Below are positions 17,571 to 28,455 of a stretch of 64,000 nt of DNA, piece by piece. Source of the stretch: Bradyrhizobium jicamae (lineage in GTDB: Bacteria; Pseudomonadota; Alphaproteobacteria; Rhizobiales; Xanthobacteraceae); contig NZ_JAFCKQ010000012.1 of the NCBI RefSeq assembly GCF_018130215.1, positions 1-64,000 of the forward strand, read 5' to 3'. Both the position numbers and the translations under genes were made by a program. The notes beneath the pieces were generated by a model. The model worked only from the letters and a program-made list of their open reading frames with translations, had not been told where the DNA came from and did no database searches. How positions within the stretch are numbered: the stretch's first letter is position 1; every line of letters starts with the position of its first letter.

Positions 17571-18935
17571 CCGCACCGCATTCGCGCCGATCATCAATTG
17601 CGCATATTGCTGCCCGCCGCCGGCCGACAGGTCGGTGGTGACGGCGCGTGCGTGGTCGAGCCCGACCACCGCCCCGCGCGGGGTTTCCGAGATCATGTTG
17701 TTGTTGATCAGCGCTGTGCCCGCGCCCGGCACCACCGAGACGCCGATGCCGACAAAAGCGTTGCGGATCACGTTGCCTGATATCGCGACGTCACGCAGAT
17801 ATTTGCCCCAGCCCGCGACGATGCCGAACGACGGCGCGTTCTCGATCACATTGCCGGTGACTGATGTGTCAGCCTCAACATAGATGCCGATGCCGGCCCC
17901 GTCGCCAGGGTCGGTGCCGATGGGCCGTTTCGGCAGCAGGTTGCGGACGATGTTGCCCTGGACCACCGCGATCCGGCCACCCTCGTTGAAATTGCAGACG
18001 GAGACGCCGAGCGCCGCGCCGTCCACCGTGTTGTTGGCGATGACCGCGGCCTCGAAGGAGAACTCCGAATACAGCGCGACCTCGCGAACGTCGCTGACAT
18101 TATTGTCTGTGATGTGGATGTTGGAGGCCGAATTGCCGCGTACCGCCGAGAAGTCGCAGTTCCGGATGCGGTTGCCGCGCACGATGACGTTGCCGGCGCG
18201 GAAGGCGTTGATGGCGTTGCCATACTGCCCGGAGCCGCCGGGGCCGGCCTTGATGTCCTCGATGCGATTGTCGGCGACGATGGTGCCGTCGTCGCCGATC
18301 GCGGTGCGCAGGATCTCGATCCCGTTATCGTTGGTGCCCTTGATGGTGTTGCGCGAGACGATAAGTCCGACCGCATCGAACGAGACGAGCGCGGTGCTCG
18401 CAACGGCGGTGAAGATGTTGTTGCTGACGTCGCCGGATACCTGCTCGAGCCAGATGCCGTTGCCGCCGCTGCCGGCAAACTCGCAATCGGTGATGCGGAT
18501 GTCGCGGCCGGACAGGCAATGCACCAGGCCGCGCCGCGTCGGCAGCGGGATGTTGCCGCCGTCGAGCACGAGCCCGGTGAGGCCGATGCCGCCGGCGCCT
18601 TCGCCCGACAGCATCGACAGGCCGCCGTGGAATGCGAGCCGGGAGGCGCCGCGCACGCCGATCAAATGACTGCCGGCGGCAAGCCGCAGCAGTCCGGAGC
18701 GGTAGACGCCGGGCGGAAACACCAGCGGCACCTGCGCCCGTGCCGCCTCGTCGATGGCGCGCTGCAGGTTGCGGGTTTGATCGTCGGGGCTGCCGGGGCG
18801 GACGCCGTACTGGGTGACGTCGCGGCCGAGCGATCCGAGCGATTGCGCGGCGCGCGCAGCCTCGGGCGACATTGCAAGCGCGCCGGCCATGCCGGCGGCG
18901 GATGCTCCGATGAGGTGGCGGCGGTTGACGTCCAT
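17565..18935 (-). CDS. Tat-exported parallel beta-helix protein (TIGR03808-like)
   Basis: A 456-residue protein with a twin-arginine signal (NRRHLIGASAAG), then a pectate-lyase-type start (VTQYGVRPGSPDDQTRNLQRAID) and many repeats of about 20-25 residues with the NxI pattern (ISGNVIRN, VQGNIVRN, IVADNRIED) that build a right-handed beta-helix. It probably sits in the periplasm and binds or cleaves a polysaccharide, but I see no certain catalytic acid set. ATG 18935 places the Tat motif at the start. It fits the family TIGR03808, described only as a repeat protein. Confidence 0.82.
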   Translation of the reverse strand: MDVNRRHLIGASAAGMAGALAMSPEAARAAQSLGSLGRDVTQYGVRPGSPDDQTRNLQRAIDEAARAQVPLVFPPGVYRSGLLRLAAGSHLIGVRGASRLAFHGGLSMLSGEGAGGIGLTGLVLDGGNIPLPTRRGLVHCLSGRDIRITDCEFAGSGGNGIWLEQVSGDVSNNIFTAVASTALVSFDAVGLIVSRNTIKGTNDNGIEILRTAIGDDGTIVADNRIEDIKAGPGGSGQYGNAINAFRAGNVIVRGNRIRNCDFSAVRGNSASNIHITDNNVSDVREVALYSEFSFEAAVIANNTVDGAALGVSVCNFNEGGRIAVVQGNIVRNLLPKRPIGTDPGDGAGIGIYVEADTSVTGNVIENAPSFGIVAGWGKYLRDVAISGNVIRNAFVGIGVSVVPGAGTALINNNMISETPRGAVVGLDHARAVTTDLSAGGGQQYAQLMIGANAVRR

Positions 18936-19234
18936 CTGGCAAGGCTCTCGCGCAAGATGCGAGCGGTGACGTTCGCCTTTGCTAGGTAGCGCGAAAATGC
19001 GGCGCGGCATGGTGAACTTGGCGATGGGACAGGCGATTGTTGGCGGTAGGGTTAATCGCGGGTGCAGCGATCGCAGCCGGCTTCGTCATCGAGTTCAACG
19101 GACCATCCGCGTCATCGCGAGGAGCGACAGTGAAGACGGTAGTCGGTCAACACATTGGAGCCGTGATTTTACCCTCGCTGCTGTCATGGTAAGGGTGGTC
19201 TTGTTCCCGCTGGCGAGCCAAGAGGTGACAGCCG

Positions 19235-19627
19235 ATGAAGTGCCTTCGGATATACGCGAGCCCGGACGGCGAATCCCACTTCGATGAAGTGGAAATCCCC
19301 ATGACGGCCAGGGTGACCGTCGCTCCTGGTGCCAAGGCGTTTCAAGTGTCCAATCGCTATCCCGCGTCGAGTGTCGAGTTCACTCAAATCCCTGCCGGTA
19401 TGCGGCAGGTTGATTGGCACACCGTTCCGGCGCGGAATTTGTCTGTCAGACTGACCGGGGCGGTCGAATACGAGACGAGCGACGGCGAGGTGCGGCACGT
19501 CTCTGCGGGCGAGTTCGTGCTGGTCGAGGACACACACGGAAAGGGCCATTTGTCCCGTCACTCCCCGGACGAGCAAATCGTTCTTTGGATCAGGCTACCC
19601 GACGGCCTCGATTTGTCGCCCCCATAG
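19235..19627 (+). CDS. Small cupin-like protein
   Basis: A 130-residue protein with a late segment typical of cupin barrels (VSAGEFVLVEDTHGKGHLSRH, about residues 90-110) that carries two possible metal-binding histidines and a glutamate. The front half (VEFTQIPAGMRQVDWHTVPARNLSVRLTGAVEYETSDGEVR) fits the first cupin motif in spacing though it is His-poor. It is probably cytoplasmic. ATG 19235 follows GAGGTGA at 7 bases. It stands alone between convergent and divergent neighbours. Substrate unknown. Confidence 0.75.
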   Translation: MKCLRIYASPDGESHFDEVEIPMTARVTVAPGAKAFQVSNRYPASSVEFTQIPAGMRQVDWHTVPARNLSVRLTGAVEYETSDGEVRHVSAGEFVLVEDTHGKGHLSRHSPDEQIVLWIRLPDGLDLSPP

Positions 19628-19689
19628 TCCAAATTGGATGGGCACGTTCCGCCGCCGGGACGCGGAATGGACGGCTCAAGCCGCGCCAC

Positions 19690-20337
19690 TCACGCCAGCG
19701 TGGCCTGCCGCGTCAGCTTCACCAGCTCCAGCAGCATCGCCTCGCCGGCATCGACGAGTTGCTCCAGCGTGATATCGGATTTGCCGGGAGCGGCCGTTCC
19801 GTCATGCGCGAGCGGCGGAACATGGACGAATTGCGCCAGGCGAACGCCGTTGTTTGTGTTCACTGCCTCGATCGCGCGCCAGCTCAGATAGTTGCAGAGA
19901 TAGCTGCCGGCGTCGCGCGACAGTCGCACGTCGATGCCGGTGGCAAGCGCGGCGCGCAAAAGCTTTTCCGTGTGCGGCCCGAACAAGCGCGCGGCGGCGC
20001 CGTCGACGATCGATCCCTTGCGCGCATGCTGGCGGCCGGCATCGGGAAACAGCGTGGTCACGGCGTTGCGGGCGCGGGCCTCGATCCGCAGATAGGAGGT
20101 GCGGCCGGCGAGCCCGAACATCAGCAGCGCCTGCGGGCGATGCCTCGCGATCTGCTCCGGCAATTCGCGATCGACGGTCGCGTAGGTGACGTGGAAGATG
20201 TGGCTCGCGAGCTGAACGCTGTCGAAAGCCGGGCGCCGCAGCTCGGTCAGCCGCTTCACCAGCGGCATGGTCGGGTTGAACGGCGCGCCCGGGAACGGGC
20301 CGAAGCCGGTGACGAGGACGCGCAGCTTGTCGGTCAT
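19690..20337 (-). CDS. pcp: Pyroglutamyl-peptidase I (C15 family)
   Basis: A 215-residue cysteine peptidase that removes N-terminal pyroglutamate from peptides. The start MTDKLRVLVTGFGPFPG is characteristic and the catalytic set is present: Glu86 (SYLRIEARARN), Cys148 (DAGSYLCNY) and His172 (FVHVPP). Length is normal. ATG 20337 overlaps the meaB stop codon (ATGA), so it is translated with meaB. Its link to methylmalonyl-CoA metabolism is not obvious and may be only positional. Confidence 0.88.
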   Translation of the reverse strand: MTDKLRVLVTGFGPFPGAPFNPTMPLVKRLTELRRPAFDSVQLASHIFHVTYATVDRELPEQIARHRPQALLMFGLAGRTSYLRIEARARNAVTTLFPDAGRQHARKGSIVDGAAARLFGPHTEKLLRAALATGIDVRLSRDAGSYLCNYLSWRAIEAVNTNNGVRLAQFVHVPPLAHDGTAAPGKSDITLEQLVDAGEAMLLELVKLTRQATLA

Positions 20338-21326
20338 TTCAACATCTCCGCGATCCGTTCGGCGGCGACCGCGGGCGAAATCCGCCCGTCGGCGACCTCG
20401 GCCTCGGTCTTCTTCACCTTGGCTCGGATCGCAGCGTCGGCGCGCAGCCGTGCCATCATCCGGCCCTCCAGCATCGACCACATCCACTTCACCTGCTGCG
20501 CGCGGCGGCGCGCGGCGAATTCGCCTGACGCGGTCATCGCGGTGCGATGGTCGAGGATCTTCTGCCAGAGCCTGTCGAGCCCCGTGCCCGACAGCGCCGA
20601 ATAGGTTTCGACCGGCGGATGCCAGTGCTCGGAGCGCGGCGAGAGGATGTGCAGCGCGCTGCGATATTCGGCCGCCGCCAGGTTGGCGCGCTTGATATTG
20701 TCGCCGTCGGCCTTGTTGATCGCGATCATGTCGGCGAGCTCGACGAGGCCCTTCTTGATGCCCTGCAGCTCGTCGCCGGCGCCGGGCAGCATCAGCGCGA
20801 GGAAGAAGTCGGTCATGTCGCAGACTGCGGTCTCGGACTGGCCGATGCCGACGGTCTCGACCAGCACGACGTCGAAGCCGGCCGCTTCACACAGCAGCAT
20901 CGCCTCGCGGGTTTTCGCCGCGACGCCGCCGAGCGTGCCCGAGGAGGGGGAGGGGCGGATGAAGGCCTGGTCTGAAACGGCGAGCCGTGCCATCCGCGTC
21001 TTGTCGCCGAGGATCGAGCCGCCGGTGCGCGCCGAGGACGGGTCGACCGCCAGCACCGCGACCTTGTGGCCACGATCGATCAGGAACATGCCGATCGCAT
21101 CGATGGTGGTCGATTTGCCGACCCCCGGCGAGCCGGTGATGCCGACCCGCACCGCCGTGCCGGTGTCGGGCAGCAGCGCCTGCACCAGGTCGCGCGCAGC
21201 CGCCTGGTGATCGCCGCGCCTGCTCTCGACCAGCGTGATCGCCCGCGCCAGCGCGGCGCGGTGGCCGGCGCGGAGGTCCTTGGCAAGGGCGCGGATGTCG
21301 GGAGCGGCAGGCTTCGGCGAGGTCAT
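20334..21326 (-). CDS. meaB: MeaB/ArgK-type G-protein chaperone of methylmalonyl-CoA mutase
   Basis: A 330-residue P-loop GTPase. Walker A is GITGSPGVGKST (residues 62-73), the G3-like segment ETVGIGQSE is at 157-165 and the guanine-specificity motif NKAD at 204-207. It guards the mutase: it gates cofactor loading and protects against inactivation. The mutase subunits lie upstream on the same strand (22.9-27.5 kb), separated by a DUF3298 gene and a toxin-antitoxin pair. The family also includes proteins once called LAO/AO transport ATPase. The mutase context makes the MeaB role likely. Confidence 0.9.
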   Translation of the reverse strand: MTSPKPAAPDIRALAKDLRAGHRAALARAITLVESRRGDHQAAARDLVQALLPDTGTAVRVGITGSPGVGKSTTIDAIGMFLIDRGHKVAVLAVDPSSARTGGSILGDKTRMARLAVSDQAFIRPSPSSGTLGGVAAKTREAMLLCEAAGFDVVLVETVGIGQSETAVCDMTDFFLALMLPGAGDELQGIKKGLVELADMIAINKADGDNIKRANLAAAEYRSALHILSPRSEHWHPPVETYSALSGTGLDRLWQKILDHRTAMTASGEFAARRRAQQVKWMWSMLEGRMMARLRADAAIRAKVKKTEAEVADGRISPAVAAERIAEMLK

Positions 21327-21371
21327 GCGGCTGGTTTACAACGGCTGGCCGGTGCAGGCGAGGGGAGGTGG

Positions 21372-21711
21372 CTAGAGTTGCGCTATCTTGCGGTTTGCAA
21401 AGACCTTCAGTGTCGGCACGTCGGTACGGGCGATGTCCCAGACAATATCGACCCTGGTCGCGTGATAGGCGTGCCGCAATACATTGCCAAAGTCGATCAT
21501 CTTTCGCCAGTCGATATCAACGTTGCGATCCTTGGGGTTGTCCGGAAGTCTCCGCGATGCTTCGCAGACGATCTCGAGCAAGCGCTCGATCGCCAAACGG
21601 CGCATCTTGTCCGCGCAAAAATTGTTCAAAGTCACTGCCGGCGATGATGCCCTCGATTTCGGTGATGGCTTCCAGAATATCCCTCAGCCGATCCCCTACG
21701 GTGGGCGGCAT
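21372..21711 (-). pseudogene. HEPN toxin of an MNT/HEPN pair, frameshifted
   Basis: A DUF86/HepT-like protein broken by one base. The first frame (from ATG 21711, MPPTVGDRLRDILEAITEIEG) runs to EQF, and the family sequence then continues in another frame (ADKMRRLAIERLLEIVCEASR to FANRKIAQL). The shift falls at five A (21617-21621, plus strand); removing one restores a full frame of about 112 residues. The HEPN R-x3-H-like segment LRHAYH remains. It follows the antitoxin gene with no gap (TGAATG). It could be a real mutation, a sequencing error or slippage; as written no full toxin is made. Confidence 0.75.
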
Positions 21712-22026
21712 TCACAAGACCTCGATCAGATCGTCGGCAATCCGTTCTGCAACGCGCGGCCTGAGCATTTCGCGCATCGAGAGCTGCACCCGAAGACCCG
21801 TTGCATCTTCGGTCAAGTGCAAGACCTTGAAGAAGTCGAAACGAGGCAATCCGCCGCGAGCCGTCGTTTCAACAAGTGCATCGAGATCGCTGTCAGGGCG
21901 CGCGTCACCGCGGGCTCTCGACCCGAACAGGGTCAGTCGCGTGACTCCCGCGGCTCTCAATGCGGGAGCGATGTCACGCAATCGGCCGATGACGGTCTCG
22001 ATAGGAACCTCTGCGACTTCAATCAT
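21712..22026 (-). CDS. MNT-type nucleotidyltransferase antitoxin
   Basis: A 104-residue minimal nucleotidyltransferase with GSRARG at residues 35-40 and the metal-binding SDLD at 46-49. In MntA/HepT systems this protein neutralises the HEPN RNase by adding AMP groups to it. The C-terminal part (LSMREMLRPRVAERIADDLIEVL) fits the family. ATG 22026 begins the pair, with the broken HEPN gene abutting its stop. The pair is inserted between mutase-related genes, suggesting acquisition. Confidence 0.85.
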   Translation of the reverse strand: MIEVAEVPIETVIGRLRDIAPALRAAGVTRLTLFGSRARGDARPDSDLDALVETTARGGLPRFDFFKVLHLTEDATGLRVQLSMREMLRPRVAERIADDLIEVL

Positions 22027-22098
22027 GAGATAACTTTAGCACATCCGCAGCAGGGCTGCACAGCATCCGGGCAGGAATGCACGGCCCTCCGGCGGGCC

Positions 22099-22893
22099 CT
22101 ATTGCTCCTCCTCATCTCCCTTCGGCCGTGCACCGCCGAAAATCTTCATGCCTTCCGGCGTCAGATATGACCTCAGTGTCTCCCACGGCACGAAGGCGAC
22201 ATACTGGCCTTCGGCATAGGGGCCGACGGCATAGGGCGGGTAGTGGAAGGTGAGGCCGGAGCTTTTGCCTGACACTGTGGACGGCGCCAGCGTCACCGCG
22301 CCGATCTTGAGCAGTGTCGGTCTCAGTTCCTTGTACCACTCGGCCGTCGCGGTCTCGCCGGCGTCGCGCTTGTTCTTTTCGGCGTTCAGCGCGGTCGTGA
22401 CGGCCGACACCATCGCCTTCATGGTCGGGCCGCCGTCCGACGTCTCGGTGAAGAAGGGGCGGATGCTGATGCGCTTTCGGGCCGTCGAGTCCCACAGGAT
22501 GGTGTTGACGTCGGTGTTCGGATGCGCGGCGTGCGTGTCCATGTAGTCGTCGCGCAGCACGCTGATATAGTGGCCGTCGACGACGGAACGGACCGAATAT
22601 CTACGCTCGAACGACCAGCCGCCGTCCTTGAAGAACTGCGGATCGCTCTTGCGCGCGGCCGCGGCCTCGGCAGCGTTCTTCGCGATCCACGCCTTGCCCT
22701 CCGTGAGACAATCGTCGGCCAGTGCCGCATCCGCCTTGATCTTGTCGTCGAGATAGACATTGGCCTCGACGTTCCGGTTCTTGATCGTGGCGTCGGGCCT
22801 GGGATCGGCGGCGCGTGCGGGAAGGCTGAGGCCGGCGAGCATTCCGGCAAGGCAAAGGATGCTGGCATGCGTCAGCAGGCGATCGGCGCGCAC
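22099..22893 (-). CDS. Exported DUF3298/RsiV-like protein
   Basis: A 264-residue protein with a signal peptide (about residues 1-29, ARAAD). The middle (GGWSFERRYSVRSVVDGHYISVLRDDYMDTHAAHPN) and the late segment (GLTFHYPPYAVGPYAEGQYVAFVPWETLRSYLTPEG) match the DUF3298 fold found in RsiV-type lysozyme-binding domains and in many exported proteins of unknown role. The start is GTG 22893 with AAGGGAA upstream. It follows the mutase large-subunit gene by 34 bases and may share its transcript. Function unknown. Confidence 0.78.
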   Translation of the reverse strand: MRADRLLTHASILCLAGMLAGLSLPARAADPRPDATIKNRNVEANVYLDDKIKADAALADDCLTEGKAWIAKNAAEAAAARKSDPQFFKDGGWSFERRYSVRSVVDGHYISVLRDDYMDTHAAHPNTDVNTILWDSTARKRISIRPFFTETSDGGPTMKAMVSAVTTALNAEKNKRDAGETATAEWYKELRPTLLKIGAVTLAPSTVSGKSSGLTFHYPPYAVGPYAEGQYVAFVPWETLRSYLTPEGMKIFGGARPKGDEEEQ

Positions 22894-22927
22894 GGAACGT
22901 TCCCTTTGAATTGGGGGAAGCGGCGAA

Positions 22928-25084
<2,157 letters not shown>

Positions 25085-25125
25085 GGCGATCCATCATATC
25101 ACGGGCGACCATCGTCGGTCGCGAG

Positions 25126-25596
25126 CTAGTCATGATCCGGATGCTGGTGGCTGACGATGGTCGCCATCTTCTCCGGTCCGTAGTTCTGCATGGTGGTCTG
25201 GCTCGGCAGGTTGGCGATACCGACGACCCAGCCAAGGCGCGACTCGGTTCCGTATTGCCGCGTCGGCACCACCCGGTCGGGCCGGTCGAAGGCGCCGGTC
25301 ATGATCTCGATCCGCGGGCCGTCGATGCGGCGGAAGCTCAAGGGGGTGCCGCAGGCGGCACAGAAGTCGCGCTCGGCGATCGAGGACGACTTGAACGCCG
25401 CAGGCTTGCCGCGGGTCCAGGTGAAGTCCTCGTTGTTGATGTCGGCAAAGGAGGCGAAGGGCGCGCCTGAGGCCTTCTGGCACATCCGGCAATGGCAGAC
25501 GCTGATCCGGTTCGGGGACGCCGACACTGCAAAGCGAACGGCGCCGCACTGGCAGCCGCCGGTCAGCACGGGTTTCGCTGGTGTCTCAGCCGTCAT
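25126..25596 (-). CDS. GFA/CENP-V family zinc protein
   Basis: A 156-residue protein of the glutathione-dependent formaldehyde-activating-like (GFA) family. The metal-binding cysteines are in their three usual places: GGCQCGAVRF, VCHCRMCQKASG and DFCAACGTPLSFR. Family members bind zinc and some capture S-hydroxymethylglutathione, but many have no known role. ATG 25596 overlaps the stop of the small-subunit mutase gene (ATGA), so it is translationally coupled between the two mutase subunits, an odd place for this family. Confidence 0.85.
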   Translation of the reverse strand: MTAETPAKPVLTGGCQCGAVRFAVSASPNRISVCHCRMCQKASGAPFASFADINNEDFTWTRGKPAAFKSSSIAERDFCAACGTPLSFRRIDGPRIEIMTGAFDRPDRVVPTRQYGTESRLGWVVGIANLPSQTTMQNYGPEKMATIVSHQHPDHD

Positions 25597-27467
25597 GCTT
25601 GCTCCATCCGCCGATAGGCGTCGCGCAACGTCGCCAGCGCGTCACCGCCGGCGAACACGAACTCACCGATACCGGCCGCCCGCAACGCCGCTTCCTGGTC
25701 GCCGGGCCGTCCTGCCAGATAGATATGCCTCGCTCCCGCCCCGTGAAGGGCCTTGGCGGCGTCAGCAGCACTGGTGGCATAGACCTTGTCCGCGGAGCAG
25801 ACACAGGCCATCGCCGCCCCGGAGGCCTTGAAGGCCGCGGCAAGCGAAGCCGTATCCGCAAAGCCCTCGCTGTCGAGGGCCTCGATCCCGCCGGTCTCGA
25901 AGAAGCTCTTTGCGAACGTCGCGCGGGCGGTGAAATCCGCTGCGGTCCCGAGATTGGCCAGGAAGATTCTCGGCCGTACCCCGGCCGCCTTCAGCGCCGC
26001 GTCCGACTTGTCGCGCAGCGCCTCGAACGGCTCGGCAAGGCGCATCGGCGCCAGCGCGTCGAACCTGATCTTCGCGTCGGCCGTGGAAACTTGCGCCGTC
26101 GGTTTCACGTCCAGCACCGCGGTATCGGCCTCGTGCAGGTTGGGGAACTCGCTCGCGCCGGTCAGCACGTCGCGGCGCTTCGCCACGTTGATCTCACGTT
26201 GCGCGCGGGTCGCTAGAACCTTCTGCTGGATCAGGCCCTGCTCGAGCGCCGGGAAGATGCCGCCAGCCTTCTCGATCTCCTGGAACGAATTCCACGCCGC
26301 GTCGCAGAGCTGCGATGTCAGCGTCTCGACGCCGCCGGAGCCTGCCGCCGGGTCGGAGACCTTTGCAAGGTTGGATTCCTCGAGCAGCACAAGCTGGGTG
26401 TTGCGCGCGACGCGCCGCGCAAAATCGTCAGGCAGACCGAGCGCCAGCGTGTGCGGCAGCACCGTGATCGCGTTGGCGCCGCCCAGGCCGGCCGCGAACG
26501 TCGCCATCGTCGCACGCAGCATGTTCACATTGGGGTCACGCCGCGTCAGCATGCGCCAGGCGGTCTGCGCGTTGACGAAGATCGGTTTCGGTTCAAGCCC
26601 GCAGGCCTGTTCGACCCGCGCCCACAGCAGCCGCAGCGCGCGGAATTTCGCCATGGTGAGGAACTGATCGGCGTCGGCGCTGAGGCGGAACGAGATTCCG
26701 GCGCGCGCCGCATCGAGATCGATGCCGGCCGCTTCCATCATGCGCAGATAGGCGAGCGCGACCGCGAGCGTGAAGGCGAGTTCCTCCACCTCGGATCCGC
26801 CGGCATCGTGGACAGGCCGGCCATCGGAGAGCGCAAACGGTCCCTTGAAGCCGCGCTTGATCAGTCCGTTGACCACCTTGCCGAACGGCGTCGCGTAGTC
26901 GGCCCAGGCAGCAGTCGCGGCGCCGCGAACGGCGACGGTCGAGAGCGCCTGGTAATTGAAGTGAAGATCGAGCCTGGCCGGATCGATCTTGCGGGCCTCG
27001 ATCATGTCGGCAAAGGTCTCGCCGGCATTCTCGCGTCCGAGCACCGGGTTGAGCGCGATCATGATCCCGGCATCGAGATAGATGCCGTCGCAAGCCCTGG
27101 CCAGCGTCTGCTTGCTGGCGTCAGCCAGGCCGAAGCCGCGGGTGCCGGGCCCGCCCGCGAACTCGAATTCGAGGCCGGTCGCCCCGTTGCCGAGATCGTG
27201 CAGGGCCTGGGCGTTGGCCTGAGCGGCGTCCGGATGGTCGACCCGCTGCAGGATCTGCCAGGGGCTTGCCGCGGCGCGGCCGGGAAGCGGGCTGGAATTG
27301 GTGGCGCGGCGGTAGATCGGATCGATCTTGAGCCCATCATAGGTCTTGCCGACAAGCTTCTCGAACGGGCCGCCCTTCAGCACGCCGTCGACCAGCTTGC
27401 GCCAGTCATCATAGGTCGCCGATGCAAAATCGGCTGCGAGAGGCAAATCGTCAGTCGTGGTCGTCAT
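25593..27467 (-). CDS. mcmB: Methylmalonyl-CoA mutase, small subunit
   Basis: A 624-residue homologue of the mutase large subunit. The barrel half is recognisable (WQILQRVDHPDAAQANAQALHD; AAGSGGVETLTSQL), while the C-terminal domain lacks the DxHxxG cobalamin motif, as expected for the non-catalytic partner. ATG 27467 (MTTTTDDLPL) is preferred over an in-frame start 25 codons upstream. It is the first gene of the leftward mutase run. The region upstream (27468-27572) should hold the promoter and carries a 9-base inverted repeat. Confidence 0.92.
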   Translation of the reverse strand: MTTTTDDLPLAADFASATYDDWRKLVDGVLKGGPFEKLVGKTYDGLKIDPIYRRATNSSPLPGRAAASPWQILQRVDHPDAAQANAQALHDLGNGATGLEFEFAGGPGTRGFGLADASKQTLARACDGIYLDAGIMIALNPVLGRENAGETFADMIEARKIDPARLDLHFNYQALSTVAVRGAATAAWADYATPFGKVVNGLIKRGFKGPFALSDGRPVHDAGGSEVEELAFTLAVALAYLRMMEAAGIDLDAARAGISFRLSADADQFLTMAKFRALRLLWARVEQACGLEPKPIFVNAQTAWRMLTRRDPNVNMLRATMATFAAGLGGANAITVLPHTLALGLPDDFARRVARNTQLVLLEESNLAKVSDPAAGSGGVETLTSQLCDAAWNSFQEIEKAGGIFPALEQGLIQQKVLATRAQREINVAKRRDVLTGASEFPNLHEADTAVLDVKPTAQVSTADAKIRFDALAPMRLAEPFEALRDKSDAALKAAGVRPRIFLANLGTAADFTARATFAKSFFETGGIEALDSEGFADTASLAAAFKASGAAMACVCSADKVYATSAADAAKALHGAGARHIYLAGRPGDQEAALRAAGIGEFVFAGGDALATLRDAYRRMEQA

Positions 27468-27540
27468 CCGCCCAAATTGTCCTTCGTCGGCCCGCCGAGG
27501 CCTGCTTGATTTGGCCGGAAATTGCCACGCCTGCGCGCCC

Positions 27541-27573
27541 AAGCCAAACGGTTGTTTGGGGGAAGTTTGGCTT
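27541..27573. promoter_or_regulatory. Inverted repeat between folK and the mutase operon
   Basis: AAGCCAAAC (27541-27549) and GTTTGGCTT (27565-27573) form a perfect 9-base dyad with a 15-base spacer. It begins at the folK stop codon and lies 74 bases before the mutase start. No U-run follows, so it fits an operator or mRNA structure better than a classic terminator. Confidence 0.4.
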
Positions 27574-28064
27574 CAATCGAGGTCCGGGAGGCGGAAAATA
27601 CCGTCGGTCGAAAGTCCGGCCAGCGCGTCGGCGACACGGCGTCCGGCGATCAGCCGATCGGGTACGATCTCGGCCAGGGGCACCAGCACGAAGGCGCGCT
27701 CGAACAGGCGCGGGTGCGGCAACGTCAGCTCCGGCTTGTCGAGCGTGACATCGTCATAGGCGATCAGGTCGAGGTCGAGCGTGCGCGGACCCCAACGCTG
27801 TTCGTCGGCCCTGTCGCGGCCGAACTTCCGTTCGATCTTGTGCAGCGTGAACAGCAGGGCGTGCGGATCGAGCGAGGTCTCGATCTCGATGCAGGCGTTG
27901 ATGAAGGGGTCTTGCTGCACCTCGCCCCAGGGCGGTGTCGAATAGTCCGACGAACGCGCCAGCAGCCCGGCCTGGGTCATGCCGCAGATGTTCGCGATGG
28001 CCTTGCGGAACGTCGTGCGGACGTCGCCGACATTGCCGCCAAGCGCGATCAGCACGTCAGCCAT
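27573..28064 (-). CDS. folK: HPPK, 6-hydroxymethyl-7,8-dihydropterin pyrophosphokinase
   Basis: A 163-residue enzyme that transfers pyrophosphate from ATP to 6-hydroxymethyl-dihydropterin, the step before dihydropteroate synthesis. The family marks are the start VLIALGGNVGD, the STPPWGEVQQDPFINAC segment and the signature RWGPRTLDLDLIAYDD. ATG 28064 is 4 bases after the folB stop. Third gene of the folP-folB-folK run. Confidence 0.93.
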   Translation of the reverse strand: MADVLIALGGNVGDVRTTFRKAIANICGMTQAGLLARSSDYSTPPWGEVQQDPFINACIEIETSLDPHALLFTLHKIERKFGRDRADEQRWGPRTLDLDLIAYDDVTLDKPELTLPHPRLFERAFVLVPLAEIVPDRLIAGRRVADALAGLSTDGIFRLPDLD

Positions 28065-28068
28065 GACG

Positions 28069-28455
28069 TCAGCTACGGGCTGGTGGGAGCGGATGCCGCG
28101 AACGCGTCAGCACCACGCCGACATCCTCGAAGATCGCGGCGATCGGTGCGTGCGGCTTGTGGACCGTGACCTTGACGGCCCTGACGCGCTGGAAGGTGGC
28201 GAGGATATCGTCGGCCACGGCGCCGGCGGCGCGTTCCAGCAGCTTGTAATTGGTGTTCTTGAATGCCGAGGTCGCGGTCGCCACGACGTTGGAATAGGAG
28301 ACGGTGTCGGAGAGGCGATCGGTGCGGGAGGATTCCGAGAGATCGGTGTAGAGCTCGAGATCGATCACGAAGCGCTGTCCGACCTCGGTCTCGTGTTCCA
28401 TCACGCCATGGCGGGCATGGATGACGATCCCGGTGATGAAGATCGTGTCGGTCAT
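28069..28455 (-). CDS. folB: Dihydroneopterin aldolase
   Basis: A 128-residue enzyme that cleaves dihydroneopterin to 6-hydroxymethyl-dihydropterin and glycolaldehyde. The signature region (IFITGIVIHARHGVMEHETEVGQRFVIDLEL) and the late lysine segment VTVHKPHAPI are present. ATG 28455 overlaps the folP stop codon (ATGA), so the genes are translationally coupled. Its product feeds FolK, encoded next. Confidence 0.93.
   Translation of the reverse strand: MTDTIFITGIVIHARHGVMEHETEVGQRFVIDLELYTDLSESSRTDRLSDTVSYSNVVATATSAFKNTNYKLLERAAGAVADDILATFQRVRAVKVTVHKPHAPIAAIFEDVGVVLTRSRHPLPPARS

Noticed and set aside
25593..27467. Small mutase subunit as a broken enzyme because it lacks the B12 motif DxHxxG
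   Set aside because: Absence of the cobalamin motif is normal in the non-catalytic subunit of heterodimeric methylmalonyl-CoA mutases.
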